Below are positions 26,706 through 35,901 of a stretch of 64,000 nucleotides of DNA, one piece after another. Position 1 is the first letter of the stretch. Each line of letters opens with the position of its first letter. Source of the DNA: Verrucomicrobiota bacterium. GTDB lineage: Bacteria; Verrucomicrobiota; Verrucomicrobiia; Verrucomicrobiales; Akkermansiaceae. The translations under genes and the position numbers were made by a program. Under the pieces are notes generated by a model. It searched no databases. It worked only from the letters and a program-made list of their open reading frames with translations, and was not told the origin of the DNA. The stretch covers positions 90,136 through 154,135 of the forward strand of contig JAFLEH010000015.1 in assembly GCA_017301995.1 (NCBI GenBank). The letters run 5' to 3'.

Positions 26706-28328
26706 CTATCGCTCGATACCGAGGTCCGCGTGGCTGATGGATTTTCTGGCGGTGAAGAAACCGATGAGCGCCTCGCGGGACTGGACCGGGAAGAACTCCT
26801 GTTTGGCCTCCGCCGAGGTGGCGATTTTGTTGAGGATCTCGTAGCGGCGGCCGCCGGATTGGGCGTCGTAGCTGTTGAGGGCGATCCGGTATCGGCGCTC
26901 CGGATCGAGCGGTTTGCCATCGGGCAGGGTGATGTCGGTGGCTTGCCATTTGCGGCCGGATTTGGTGGCGGTCACCTTGAAGCCATCCAGATTGTGGGTG
27001 GACATTTTCGAGTTGAACACCTCGGTTAGTACGGCCAGCAGGTCCTCGCGGGTGAATCCTGCGGTACACAGATGGTTTTCATACGGCACCACCTCCCAAG
27101 CGTCGGCGATCGTCTTGCGGCCCGCCGCGATGCCGGTTTCGAGGAAATTCCCGTGGAGCACGCCATCGACGGGCACCTTGCGTTCTTCGAGCGCGTGGCG
27201 GATGGCGCGGGTGAGCAGCAGCAGCGTCTGGGCGGGTTTGCCGGGGACCGAGTCCTTGGTTAGATCCTGTTTCAGCTCGCCGATGGCGCGCGCCCATTCG
27301 GCGTCGGAGGTCTGGCGGTCCTTGGCCGAGGCCGAGAGGATCGCGGGGTCCTGCGCGACGGACTTGTCCATCAGTTTGGTGGAGGTGTTGATGGCTATCA
27401 GCTTGCGCGATGATTTCGAGAACACCAGGTCGGTGCGGCCGCACTGGATGCCGTAATATCCCGCCTGGGTGTAGGCGACCTCGCCGATCTTGTGGGAGGG
27501 GATTTCCTTGTGGGTGTGGCCGGCGATGATCGCGTGGACGCCTTCGACCTCGTTGGCGATTTCGGTGATGCGGTTGGCGAAATCATCGGGAACTCCGATG
27601 CCTTTGAGGCCCATGTGGGCGGCCACGATCACGGCGTCCACCCTCTCTTTTTTCATCCGGGACAGCGCGTAGAGCACCGAACGGATCGGAGGCGCCGCTT
27701 CGAATCCGCCTAACAATCTCGGTGCGGACCATGCCGGCAGGCCGGGGGTGATCGAGCCGATGATACCGATCCTGAATCCGGCGATCTCCTTGATCAGATA
27801 GGGTTTGATCTTCGCCAGCGGGTGGGTCTTGTCCTTGAGCATGTTGGCGTAAACCCCGTCGATTTTCGCATTCGAACCCAACACCGCCGGGGTGGACACT
27901 TTCACCGCGTCCGCAAGCGGTTCCGGGCCCCAGTCGAACTCGTGGTTGCCGATGACCCACGCGTCGTAGTTCATGCCGTTGAGCAGGCGCATCATCAATT
28001 GTCCGCGGGTGCTCAGGGAGACATGCGTTCCTTGATAGATATCACCGATATCGAGGACCATGTGGTTCGGGTTCTCCGCTTTCCACGCCTGGATCTGGGT
28101 GGCGCAGCGGGCCAGGCCGCCGACATCGGTCACCACCTTGCCGTCCTTGTCGGCATAGGTCTGGGTGGGCACGATGTGGCCGTGGAGGTCGGTGGTGTTG
28201 AAAATCGAGATGGTGACGAGGTCGTCGTCTTCGGCGTAGGCCTGCCATGGCAGGGTGTACGCGAGAGCGCCGCCGCCTAACTGGCGGAGAAAGGCGCGGC
28301 GGCCGAAGCGGGGGGTATGGATTCGCAT
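26706..28328 (-). CDS. Tat-exported 5'-nucleotidase / metallophosphatase
   Basis: A 540-residue protein of the UshA/SoxB-like bifunctional nucleotidase family. A twin-arginine signal (GRRAFLRQLGGGALAYTLP) leads to the N-terminal metallophosphatase domain with metal ligands in FNTTDLHGHIVP, DIGDIYQGT, VIGNHEFDWG, VIVAAHMG and IIAGHTHKEIPSH. The C-terminal 5'-nucleotidase domain begins about residue 340 and includes TIADAWEVVPYENHL and FKVTATKSG. It would dephosphorylate nucleotides or related esters in the periplasm. The start at 28328 is chosen because it places the Tat motif at the N-terminus; upstream in-frame codons to 28433 overlap the promoter of the divergent gene. Confidence 0.92.
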   Translation of the reverse strand: MRIHTPRFGRRAFLRQLGGGALAYTLPWQAYAEDDDLVTISIFNTTDLHGHIVPTQTYADKDGKVVTDVGGLARCATQIQAWKAENPNHMVLDIGDIYQGTHVSLSTRGQLMMRLLNGMNYDAWVIGNHEFDWGPEPLADAVKVSTPAVLGSNAKIDGVYANMLKDKTHPLAKIKPYLIKEIAGFRIGIIGSITPGLPAWSAPRLLGGFEAAPPIRSVLYALSRMKKERVDAVIVAAHMGLKGIGVPDDFANRITEIANEVEGVHAIIAGHTHKEIPSHKIGEVAYTQAGYYGIQCGRTDLVFSKSSRKLIAINTSTKLMDKSVAQDPAILSASAKDRQTSDAEWARAIGELKQDLTKDSVPGKPAQTLLLLTRAIRHALEERKVPVDGVLHGNFLETGIAAGRKTIADAWEVVPYENHLCTAGFTREDLLAVLTEVFNSKMSTHNLDGFKVTATKSGRKWQATDITLPDGKPLDPERRYRIALNSYDAQSGGRRYEILNKIATSAEAKQEFFPVQSREALIGFFTARKSISHADLGIER

Positions 28329-28431
28329 GACGGGCGCAAGGTTATCCGGCACCCCTTCGGTGGCAAGCGCGGTTTTGACGGGCGGACGGCATCGTTTCGG
28401 GAAAACCTTGCCGGAGGGGCGGCGGTCTGGC

Positions 28432-31400
28432 ATGGATGGGTGCGTGGAGTGGCACTGGAAAGACCGATTGCCGAAGTTTGATCCGCTGCATTGGGTGCAG
28501 TGGCGGTGGCTGCGCGTGATTCCGGGGATCGCCCGGTTGCGGGCGCTGCGTCCGGGCGCGGACGCCCATGTGGGGGCACTGGTGGATGCGTTCGCTGCGT
28601 TTGCGACGCTGGACGACCGGCTGAGTCCGGGGGAGGCCGAGCTGATTCTCGATTTGTTGCGCAGCGCGTTTCCGGAGGTGGATCACGGGTGGCTGCGCCG
28701 GCGCCTGCAAAGGGCGGTTAGGAGTCCGCAGCCGTTGCAGGCCGTCTCCGCCGAGCTTAAGGAAACCTTGGACGACGCCGCCAAGCTCTCGGTGGGTTTG
28801 CAGCTTTTCACGCTGGTGGACGCGTCCGGAAGGACCGACCGCGGTTGGGCGGCGTTCGACGTGTTCATGCGGCGGTTAGGGCGGCCCGACTACGGGGCGG
28901 CGATTCTGGGGGAAATGCGCGGTGGCCGGGAGGATGGCGATGAGACGCTGCCGTTCGAGCGGCTGGTGTTCGGCGGAGAGGGGGCGGAGGTCGTTTTGCC
29001 GCCGCTGGCGGTGGATGCGGGGCAGGAGTTCCGGGTTTATCGGGCCGGAGATCTCGTGTTGGTTAGAAACACCGGGCGCGCGCCGCTGTGGGTGCGGGGA
29101 AGGTCGTTGGAAACGGGCGCCTTCCTGCGGGTGCGTGAGCGCCAGCCGCTGGTGGTGCCGGGGTGGACGCTCAGCCACGAGGACCTGATGTTTTTCCTCA
29201 ACGTGAAGCGCACCGGCACCAAGCCGGCGGTCTATCTGGAGAGCACCGCCGGCGGATTGGTGGCCGAGCGGATGCGGAGCCGCGCCAGCGCGGTTCGGGT
29301 GGCGTTCGGGCTGGACGCCGAAGTGGAGGCGCTCAAGGACACCCGTCTTCACGCCGGAAGCCGCGGCCCGCTGCGCCGGGGCGACCGTTTCCGCTGCCGC
29401 AACCACGAGCGGTTGGGCGATGTGGACGGCGTGGGTTGCTCGATCAACGAACTGCGGCGGCGTGCCGCGCAGTCCGGGCGGAGGTTCCGGCTGGCGGGCG
29501 ACCGTCAGGAATATCTGGTGTCCAACGACCCCGAGGCGCTGAAAAGCGGTGACTTGTTGTTAGGTAGCATGCTGGCCCCGCGGTGCGTCCTGTTCATCCA
29601 TTACGATGCGGAAAAGGCGGAGGGTCTGCTGGAGGTCCGCGAGGCCGAGGGGCCGGTGACCGTGGACGGACACGCGGTTCGCGGCCAGGCGGTGCTGAAG
29701 GACGGCGCGCTGATCCGGCTGTCCGGCAGCCAGGCGGTCAGGTGCCGGTTCCGCGAGGGGTTTCTTGATGAAGAGCGCACCCAGATCGAGTCGCTGGTGG
29801 TGGAGGATCTGGTGCATGATTTCGCGCCCGGCGCGCGGGCGCTCGACCAGATCGGCTTCGAGGTCCGGCGCGGCGAAATGTTATGTATTATCGGCCCAAG
29901 CGGAAGCGGCAAGAGCACCCTGCTTTCGATTCTATCCGGGCAGTTGAAGCCGTCCGCCGGCAAGGTGGAACTCAACGGCGTTCAGTTATATGAACACCGC
30001 GACCGGCTGGTGCCGTTCATCGCCTACATGCCGCAGGAGGACGCGCTCAATCCGCAACTCACCGTTCGCGAGCATCTGCGCCACGCGGTGACCATCCGCA
30101 GGCCGGGACTGAGCCTGGCCGAGCACGAGCGGCGGGTGGACAGCGCGCTGGCGGAACTCGGCCTGCAGGCCATCGCCCGCAGGCGTGTCGGATCGCCGGG
30201 CGACAAGGCGCTTTCCGGCGGGGAACGCAGCCGGCTGAATCTCGGCCTCGACCTCGGATCGCGGGCGGAAGTGTTTCTGTTTGACGAGCCGATCTCCGGG
30301 TTGTCATCCAAGGATTCCGAGCATGTCGCGGAAACGTTGCGGTCGCTCTCGCGGGAAAAAATCGTGATCGCCTCGCTGCACCGGCCGGGCGCGATGGTGT
30401 TGCGGCTGTTTGACAAGGTCCTTCTGTTGGATAGCGGCGGGTGCGTGCCGTATTTCGGAACGCCTGCCGGATTGGTGGAGTATTTCCGCGAGGCTTGTGT
30501 CGAGTTGGGTATCGTCCATCCGGGATTGCAGGGCGGCACGGCGCTGGGGGCGGACTTCGTGTTCGACGTGATGGAGACGCCGCTCAGCGCGATCGGCGGA
30601 AGTTTCAGCGCGGGTGCGGCGCGGCGGTTTCCGCCGGTGTTCTGGCAGGAACGTTTCGAGAGCGTGGCGCTCACCCGGTCCTTGCAGCCGGATCCGGGGC
30701 CGGTGTCGCGGCTGACCGGGGCCAGTCCGGTGGCGGGTCTGCCGGTGCCGTTGAAACCCGAGCGGCGGATCCGCCGGGTGCTGGCGGTGTTCGCGACCCA
30801 TTTCCTGCGGTCCCTTCTTTCCAAGGTCCGCAACCGCGGCACCATCTACAGCCTAACCATCGAGGCCCCGGTTTTGGCGGCGCTGGTGTCGATCACCCTT
30901 CGGTCGTCGCCATCCGGCGAGTATGCGTTTTCGACGGCGCTTCATATCCCTGCCTATCTGTTTTTGAGCGCGACGGTGGCGATGTTCCTCGGTCTAACCA
31001 ACTCGGCGACCGAGATTCTCCGCGACCGGCCGATCCTGCGGCGGGAGCGCAACTGCCAGCAAAGCGCGGTGTCTTATGTGGCCGCCAAGTTCGCGGCGCT
31101 GGGCGTGGTTGCCGCCGCGCAATGTCTCATTTATGTGCTGGTGGGAGGTTATTTTCTGGAGATATACGGAATGGTGATGGAACACTGGCTGTGGATGACG
31201 CTCACCGGTCTAACCGGGACGGCGATGGCACTGGTGGTTTCCGCGCTGGTGAAGACCGAGCGCGCCGCGCTGACGGCGGTGCCGCTGCTTCTGGTGCCGC
31301 AGATGCTGTTGGCCGGAGCGCTGGTGCCCTATCGGGAAATGAACCGCGGGTTGTTCGAAAACGTGGGACTCAACCGGGAGCGCGGCGGTTCGCCGGTGCC

Positions 31401-32019
31401 CGCGCTGGTGATGCCGCTGCGCTACGCCTACGAGGGAATGATCGTCACCCAGGCCACGCGCAATCCGTTCGAGGTGGAGCGCATCCGGTTGCAGCGTCGC
31501 GTTGACTCGTTCATCGAGCAGGAGAATGACACCGGGGTGAAACCGGCCGCGAAGGATCTGGAGCGTTTCGAGTTGCTCAAACAGGGGGTGCGCCGCTTGT
31601 TGGCCGCTGGAGCCACCAACGCCCGTGATGCCGGAGACCTGATCAACCGGATCGTTCGCCTTGCCAAGTCCGGCGGAAAAATGGAAGTGGAAACCATCAA
31701 GGTCTGGCCGGATGATCCGTCCGCAAAACCCGCGTCCGAGTATTTTGTCAACGACCGGATCGACCTGATGGTCCGTGAGGCCGAAACCTTCCGCCAGGAC
31801 TATCGGAACACCGAGTATCGGAACATTTTCCTCGCTCTGAAGAAGCCGCTGCCGTTTGCCGGGAAGAAGAAATCCGGCGACGCCGCGCCCGCGGATGGGG
31901 ACGATGGCGTGGAGGTGGATACGATCCGCTATTGCGCCGTGGTTCTGTTGGGAACGGTGCTGGCGTGCTGGGGGGTGACGGCATTCTCCCTCACCTATCA
32001 AAACAAACGGGTCCGATAG
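28432..32019 (+). CDS. TerB-like / FHA-like / ABC ATPase / ABC2 permease fusion
   Basis: A 1195-residue single-chain exporter-like protein. Residues about 45-160 look like a TerB-type helical domain (DDRLSPGEAELILDLL; GLQLFTLVDASGRTDRGWA). Residues about 170-440 hold beta-rich, FHA-like segments (DLVLVRNTGRAPLWVRG; VTVDGHAVRGQAVLKDG). The ABC ATPase spans about 450-700: Walker A GPSGSGKST near 488, signature LSGGERSRL near 593, Walker B EVFLFDEPISGL near 612, switch His in VIASLHRPG. Helices from about 803 to 1010 and a last one at 1167-1190 make an ABC2 membrane domain, with a soluble insertion between. Half of this plan (FHA-ABC-ABC2) is known from ABCG-type bacterial proteins; the TerB-like front end is unusual. 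I use ATG 28432; earlier in-frame ATGs overlap the divergent nucleotidase gene. Confidence 0.85.
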   Translation: MDGCVEWHWKDRLPKFDPLHWVQWRWLRVIPGIARLRALRPGADAHVGALVDAFAAFATLDDRLSPGEAELILDLLRSAFPEVDHGWLRRRLQRAVRSPQPLQAVSAELKETLDDAAKLSVGLQLFTLVDASGRTDRGWAAFDVFMRRLGRPDYGAAILGEMRGGREDGDETLPFERLVFGGEGAEVVLPPLAVDAGQEFRVYRAGDLVLVRNTGRAPLWVRGRSLETGAFLRVRERQPLVVPGWTLSHEDLMFFLNVKRTGTKPAVYLESTAGGLVAERMRSRASAVRVAFGLDAEVEALKDTRLHAGSRGPLRRGDRFRCRNHERLGDVDGVGCSINELRRRAAQSGRRFRLAGDRQEYLVSNDPEALKSGDLLLGSMLAPRCVLFIHYDAEKAEGLLEVREAEGPVTVDGHAVRGQAVLKDGALIRLSGSQAVRCRFREGFLDEERTQIESLVVEDLVHDFAPGARALDQIGFEVRRGEMLCIIGPSGSGKSTLLSILSGQLKPSAGKVELNGVQLYEHRDRLVPFIAYMPQEDALNPQLTVREHLRHAVTIRRPGLSLAEHERRVDSALAELGLQAIARRRVGSPGDKALSGGERSRLNLGLDLGSRAEVFLFDEPISGLSSKDSEHVAETLRSLSREKIVIASLHRPGAMVLRLFDKVLLLDSGGCVPYFGTPAGLVEYFREACVELGIVHPGLQGGTALGADFVFDVMETPLSAIGGSFSAGAARRFPPVFWQERFESVALTRSLQPDPGPVSRLTGASPVAGLPVPLKPERRIRRVLAVFATHFLRSLLSKVRNRGTIYSLTIEAPVLAALVSITLRSSPSGEYAFSTALHIPAYLFLSATVAMFLGLTNSATEILRDRPILRRERNCQQSAVSYVAAKFAALGVVAAAQCLIYVLVGGYFLEIYGMVMEHWLWMTLTGLTGTAMALVVSALVKTERAALTAVPLLLVPQMLLAGALVPYREMNRGLFENVGLNRERGGSPVPALVMPLRYAYEGMIVTQATRNPFEVERIRLQRRVDSFIEQENDTGVKPAAKDLERFELLKQGVRRLLAAGATNARDAGDLINRIVRLAKSGGKMEVETIKVWPDDPSAKPASEYFVNDRIDLMVREAETFRQDYRNTEYRNIFLALKKPLPFAGKKKSGDAAPADGDDGVEVDTIRYCAVVLLGTVLACWGVTAFSLTYQNKRVR

Positions 32020-32027
32020 CCGGTGCT

Positions 32028-33602
32028 CTATCCGTCCTCGTCCAGTTCCACCCGCACCCGGCAGAATCTCCGTGGGGCAGTGGCATCGAACGTCACGGTG
32101 CGGCGCACGAAGCCGGGCGAATCGGGCGTGTAGGTTTCCTCTTCGACCGAGAATCCCGGCGGCGGATCGGCCGACCACGATCCGTTTTCCAGCGTGGTGG
32201 AAAACTCGACCACATAGGTGATGCCGCGGTCCTCCGCGTCCTCGCGAACCGGGAAATCCACCGAAACGGTGCCCGAAACCGCCGATACTTGCGGCTGCAG
32301 CGGCACGCCGCCCGGTTGGAAACGGGACGCGACCGCCGGATCACCGCCAAAAACATATTCCAACAGATTTGGGAGTCCGTCACCGTCGCCATCGGCATCC
32401 GCGGCGGGTTGCGCCAGGCCGTCCGCCCATGCCTCATACGACGGAATCAGCCCGGTGGTGAAATCATAACTGCGGACCGCGATGCCATCGGCCCAACAAT
32501 CGAGGCGGATCGGCAATTGGCCCGCGATGCCGGTTTGCGGCCACGTGGCGGTTAGGGAACTCGTTTCCCCGGCAGGCAGGTTCGCGCGGTGAAGCAGAAA
32601 CTCCCCGGCCGCGCCATTGGTGACGGTCCACCCCGGCGCGTCCAGCGTGTCGGGCGATTGTGCGGGCGTGAACCGGAGCACCGCGTTGGGATTCGTCGCT
32701 ACGGAGGCACCCGTGTTGGTTAGGTCGAGCCGGCAGGTGGCGGGCATCGCCTGCCGCCAGGGCTCGGGAGTCCTGACCACCGCGGTCGCGAGCGAGGTCG
32801 GCGGCGGGGCGGTCGGCGTCATCTGATAGCCGTCGGCAGCCATCAGGAGATTGAGTTTCGCGATGTAGTGGCAGACAAACGTATCGTAGTTCCGCCGGTA
32901 TCCGGTGATGGTGTCGATGGCCGTGTGGACGGACACCAACGCGGGCGATCCGTCCACCGAGGCGAATGACGGGCTGCCGGAATCCCCGCTCTGGAGATAG
33001 CAATCGTCCTGCCAGCCGTAGTCGATCGGGTAATCGAAGCGCAACGCGCGGGTTAGATTGAGGCCGTCTCCTTCGAGATCGTCGAACGCGGCGATGAATC
33101 CCCGCGCGGCTTTGGCCTGCCAGCCGAAGACGGTTAGACGGGTGTTGAGATAGGCGTTCTCATCGGCCAGATCCAGATAGGGGAATGCGTCCACCTTGTC
33201 TCCCACGGCGAGCGGGGTGGTGAATTTCGCCAGGGAAAGGTCGGTGTTCTGGCCGAGATCGTTTTGGATGGCGGTGGAAGAGTCCACGGTGCGTTCGACG
33301 GTTAGACCATCGGCATTGAGAAAGCGGATGACCGAACCGGCGCCCGGCGCGTAGTGGGTGACGCACACGATGTGCTGCGGCGAAACCAGCGCGAACTGCC
33401 GCTTGTTGGTATCGTCCGCCGGGCACCAGCCCACTCCGGTGAACTTCCGACTGTCAAACCACGCCGCGTCGTTCCAAACCGGATTCTCCGGAAACCCGGT
33501 GAAACGGTTGTGGCGCGAGGCCGAGTAGTCGCGAATTTCCATCCCCCGCGCGCCGCCGGCCAGGACGAAAAGCAAAACCACGGCTCGGACGTGGCGCGGC
33601 AT
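32028..33602 (-). CDS. Secreted trypsin-like serine protease with C-terminal sorting-type module
   Basis: A 524-residue exported protein with signal peptide (RAVVLLFVLAGGARG). A chymotrypsin-fold catalytic triad can be read: His83 in VCVTHYAPG, Asp121 in QNTDLSLAKF and Ser208 in QSGDSGSPSF. Residues about 270-390 form a beta-sandwich-like region. Then comes DADGDGDGLPNLLEYVFGGDP, the Ca-binding-like module seen in many secreted Verrucomicrobia proteins and also in the delta-60 protein of this window, and a final beta domain. Probably an extracellular protease; the substrate is unknown. Its start lies 4 bases from the stop of the gene upstream, suggesting a shared transcript. Confidence 0.85.
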   Translation of the reverse strand: MPRHVRAVVLLFVLAGGARGMEIRDYSASRHNRFTGFPENPVWNDAAWFDSRKFTGVGWCPADDTNKRQFALVSPQHIVCVTHYAPGAGSVIRFLNADGLTVERTVDSSTAIQNDLGQNTDLSLAKFTTPLAVGDKVDAFPYLDLADENAYLNTRLTVFGWQAKAARGFIAAFDDLEGDGLNLTRALRFDYPIDYGWQDDCYLQSGDSGSPSFASVDGSPALVSVHTAIDTITGYRRNYDTFVCHYIAKLNLLMAADGYQMTPTAPPPTSLATAVVRTPEPWRQAMPATCRLDLTNTGASVATNPNAVLRFTPAQSPDTLDAPGWTVTNGAAGEFLLHRANLPAGETSSLTATWPQTGIAGQLPIRLDCWADGIAVRSYDFTTGLIPSYEAWADGLAQPAADADGDGDGLPNLLEYVFGGDPAVASRFQPGGVPLQPQVSAVSGTVSVDFPVREDAEDRGITYVVEFSTTLENGSWSADPPPGFSVEEETYTPDSPGFVRRTVTFDATAPRRFCRVRVELDEDG

Positions 33603-33606
33603 GGTT

Positions 33607-34071
33607 TCAGCCCTCCTGATGCGGGCTGATCACCGCCACACGGTCGATGCCGTACTTGGTGAATTCCTCCCAATAGCGTTTCTCCCAAGCGGCGGTGCGG
33701 TCGCGCCGTTGTTCCTCGGTGAGCTTTTCCCACGCCTTGAGCCCGATCGCCCTCGCGAGGTCGCGGTCGGACAGCCGGACGGCCAGCTCCTCCCAGAAGC
33801 TCTCATTGCGGAACTCGTCGTAGCACTCGTGGCAGAAGAGTCCCTCCTCCACCTCGTTTTTGAGGCGGTACCGTTGTTTTTCCTGGTCGTATTCGATCCA
33901 GTTGCCCAGCCCGGCGTGGGCCGCGCGCTCGAGGATCTTGTCCTCGAGGGATTCGTAGTTGGCGATCTGGGTGTCCGCGGATTCCTTCTGGTTCCAGGAC
34001 GCGACCATGGATGCCAGGCTGACCATTTCAACCAGGGTGGCAAGTTCTTGATCGGAAAGACGAAGGTGCAT
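33607..34071 (-). CDS. Hypothetical soluble helical protein
   Basis: A 154-residue acidic/basic helical protein with no signal or membrane segment. Start MHLRLSDQELATLVEM at 34071; seven extra residues upstream are possible. Features: a CxxC pair in GLFCHECYDEFRNES, which could bind a metal or be incidental, and a Trp/Lys/Arg-rich region EQRRDRTAAWEKRYWEEF. No family recognised. It ends 4 bases before the protease start on the same strand, so the two are probably cotranscribed. Confidence 0.72.
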   Translation of the reverse strand: MHLRLSDQELATLVEMVSLASMVASWNQKESADTQIANYESLEDKILERAAHAGLGNWIEYDQEKQRYRLKNEVEEGLFCHECYDEFRNESFWEELAVRLSDRDLARAIGLKAWEKLTEEQRRDRTAAWEKRYWEEFTKYGIDRVAVISPHQEG

Positions 34072-34158
34072 GAGCGGAAGCAAGGAAACCACGGGTCCGC
34101 GGATAACGCAAGACCGCGTTTGGAGAAGGTCCTCCGTTGGAAACCAACGCGCTGCCGC

Positions 34159-35901
34159 TCAATGTCCGGTTTCCCCGCCGGTGTCGAGATGTTGGATCAC
34201 CGCCGACCGCTCGTCCGCGGGGAGGGAGGCGGCCCACTGGCGGGCGGCCTGCGGCTCGTATTCGGCCCACTGGAGGGCCAGATTCTTCGCGGCCCAGAGG
34301 CGGGCGTCGCCGGCGGGAAGGCTGCGGACCCATTGGCTGGCGGCGGCCGGATCCTGCCGGCACCAGGTGGAGGCCAGTTTGCTGGCGAAGATAAGAGCGT
34401 CTCCCGGGCGCACGGTGTTATTCGAATCATCGGGCTGCGGATGTTCTAACATCCATGAAATCGCGGTGGCCTGAAGCGAGGGAGGAACCTCGTCACTACC
34501 GTGAGACACGAGCTTGTTGGCGCAGGCCGTCTTGGTTTCCTCCGGCAGCTTGGAAAACTCTCCCATCGCGGCGGTGATCTGATCCCGGTCCCATTTGCCG
34601 ACTGGATCGGTGTAGGAAGATATCCAGTTCGCGTCCCTGGAGGCCAGTTGGGTTAGCCATTCGGCCGGGGTTGCCGTTTTGGGAGGATTTTGGTTCCGTG
34701 TGCTTTCGAGGGCGGCGTTCGCCGCATCAATTTCCTTGGGGTCGGTGAGGCGGGCGATCCAGCGTTTTGCATCGTCGGGGTCGTCGTTGGCCAAATGTTC
34801 CGTCGCCCGTTTGATCAGATTCATCCGTTGCGCGGGTGTGAGCGATCCATCATCCAGCAATTCGAACGCCCGCTCCGGATCCTTCGAGGCAAGCAGTGAG
34901 ATCGCCTGGTTGGCTAGATTGTCCGCCTGTTGCTTGCTGAACCCCAGGACGCCGAGTTCCTCATGGATCCATCTTTCCGGATCGTCTCTAACGAGCTGAT
35001 AGGGATTTTCGGATGCCGCCGCCGCAAACCATCCGGGCGGCAGGGAGTCCGGATCCGCGAGCAAGCCCTTGAGCGATTCCGAATTGTTGGAAAGCGCGCT
35101 CTTGAACCGTTTCAGACCATCCGGTTCGTCGCGCAGCGCCGCGATGCCGGCGGCGGGATCGCGTTTCAGCAATGCGGCATCGAGTCCGGCAATGGCCATC
35201 TTGCGCAGGGGAAAGGGCAGTTTGCCCAGTTCGCGTTCCAGTGCCGCCGGTGACGCATCCGCCAGAGCGGCCAACATCGTGGAAGCCTGCATGTTGCTGG
35301 CGTATGGCGAGCGTGTGAACGATTCAGTCGCCAACTCCAGCACCGCGGCCGGATCCACCTTGGCTAGCGGCCCGGCGATGGGTTCGAGCAAGCGACCTCG
35401 CTCTCTCGGGTCGCGCCGGCTTTTCAGAAACGCAAGCGCCGCATGAGGGTCCACCTCCGCCCAGCGTTTGGCCACCTCGAAGGTCTTCTCCGAGTTGCGG
35501 AACAGCGACCAATCCATCAGACCTTCGGGATCCTCCGCCAACCAGCGCGCGCGGGTGATCTTGTAAAACACGTTGCTTTCCATCCCGCTGTTGAAGTCAA
35601 ACCAATCGGACTGATACCAGCGCCGCAGTTCGCCGACCGGGAGGTTTTGCGCAAGCTCGATGGTCGCGCGGAGGCGATCCTCCGGCGTGCGAGCGGCGTG
35701 GATCGGCGCGAGCAGGCGGCGCACGTCTTCGGGCATCACGGTTTTGCCGGGCCGGCGAACCTCCCGGTTGGGAGAGCGGACGGGAGCGGTTCCCGACGCG
35801 GATTCCGGAGTGGCTGGATGCGGCCCGCGGATTGCCCATCCCGCCACCGCGCCAACGGCGAAGACCAGCGCTGCCATGATAGGATGGGATGGGGATTTCA
35901 T
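34159..35901 (-). CDS. Membrane-anchored alpha-solenoid repeat protein (second of a coupled pair)
   Basis: A 580-residue protein starting MKSPSHPIMAALVFAVGAVAG, a membrane anchor or signal. The rest is a long series of helical repeats of about 30-35 residues with a 'W...DP.AAL..L' pattern (AKRWAEVDPHAALAFLKSR; STWCRQDPAAASQWVRSLP; LALQWAEYEPQAARQWAAS). Similar repeats occur in the protein encoded just before it, and the two overlap by 4 bases (ATGA). Such proteins are common in Verrucomicrobia and uncharacterised. Periplasmic scaffold or protein-interaction role is a guess. Confidence 0.78.
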   Translation of the reverse strand: MKSPSHPIMAALVFAVGAVAGWAIRGPHPATPESASGTAPVRSPNREVRRPGKTVMPEDVRRLLAPIHAARTPEDRLRATIELAQNLPVGELRRWYQSDWFDFNSGMESNVFYKITRARWLAEDPEGLMDWSLFRNSEKTFEVAKRWAEVDPHAALAFLKSRRDPRERGRLLEPIAGPLAKVDPAAVLELATESFTRSPYASNMQASTMLAALADASPAALERELGKLPFPLRKMAIAGLDAALLKRDPAAGIAALRDEPDGLKRFKSALSNNSESLKGLLADPDSLPPGWFAAAASENPYQLVRDDPERWIHEELGVLGFSKQQADNLANQAISLLASKDPERAFELLDDGSLTPAQRMNLIKRATEHLANDDPDDAKRWIARLTDPKEIDAANAALESTRNQNPPKTATPAEWLTQLASRDANWISSYTDPVGKWDRDQITAAMGEFSKLPEETKTACANKLVSHGSDEVPPSLQATAISWMLEHPQPDDSNNTVRPGDALIFASKLASTWCRQDPAAASQWVRSLPAGDARLWAAKNLALQWAEYEPQAARQWAASLPADERSAVIQHLDTGGETGH

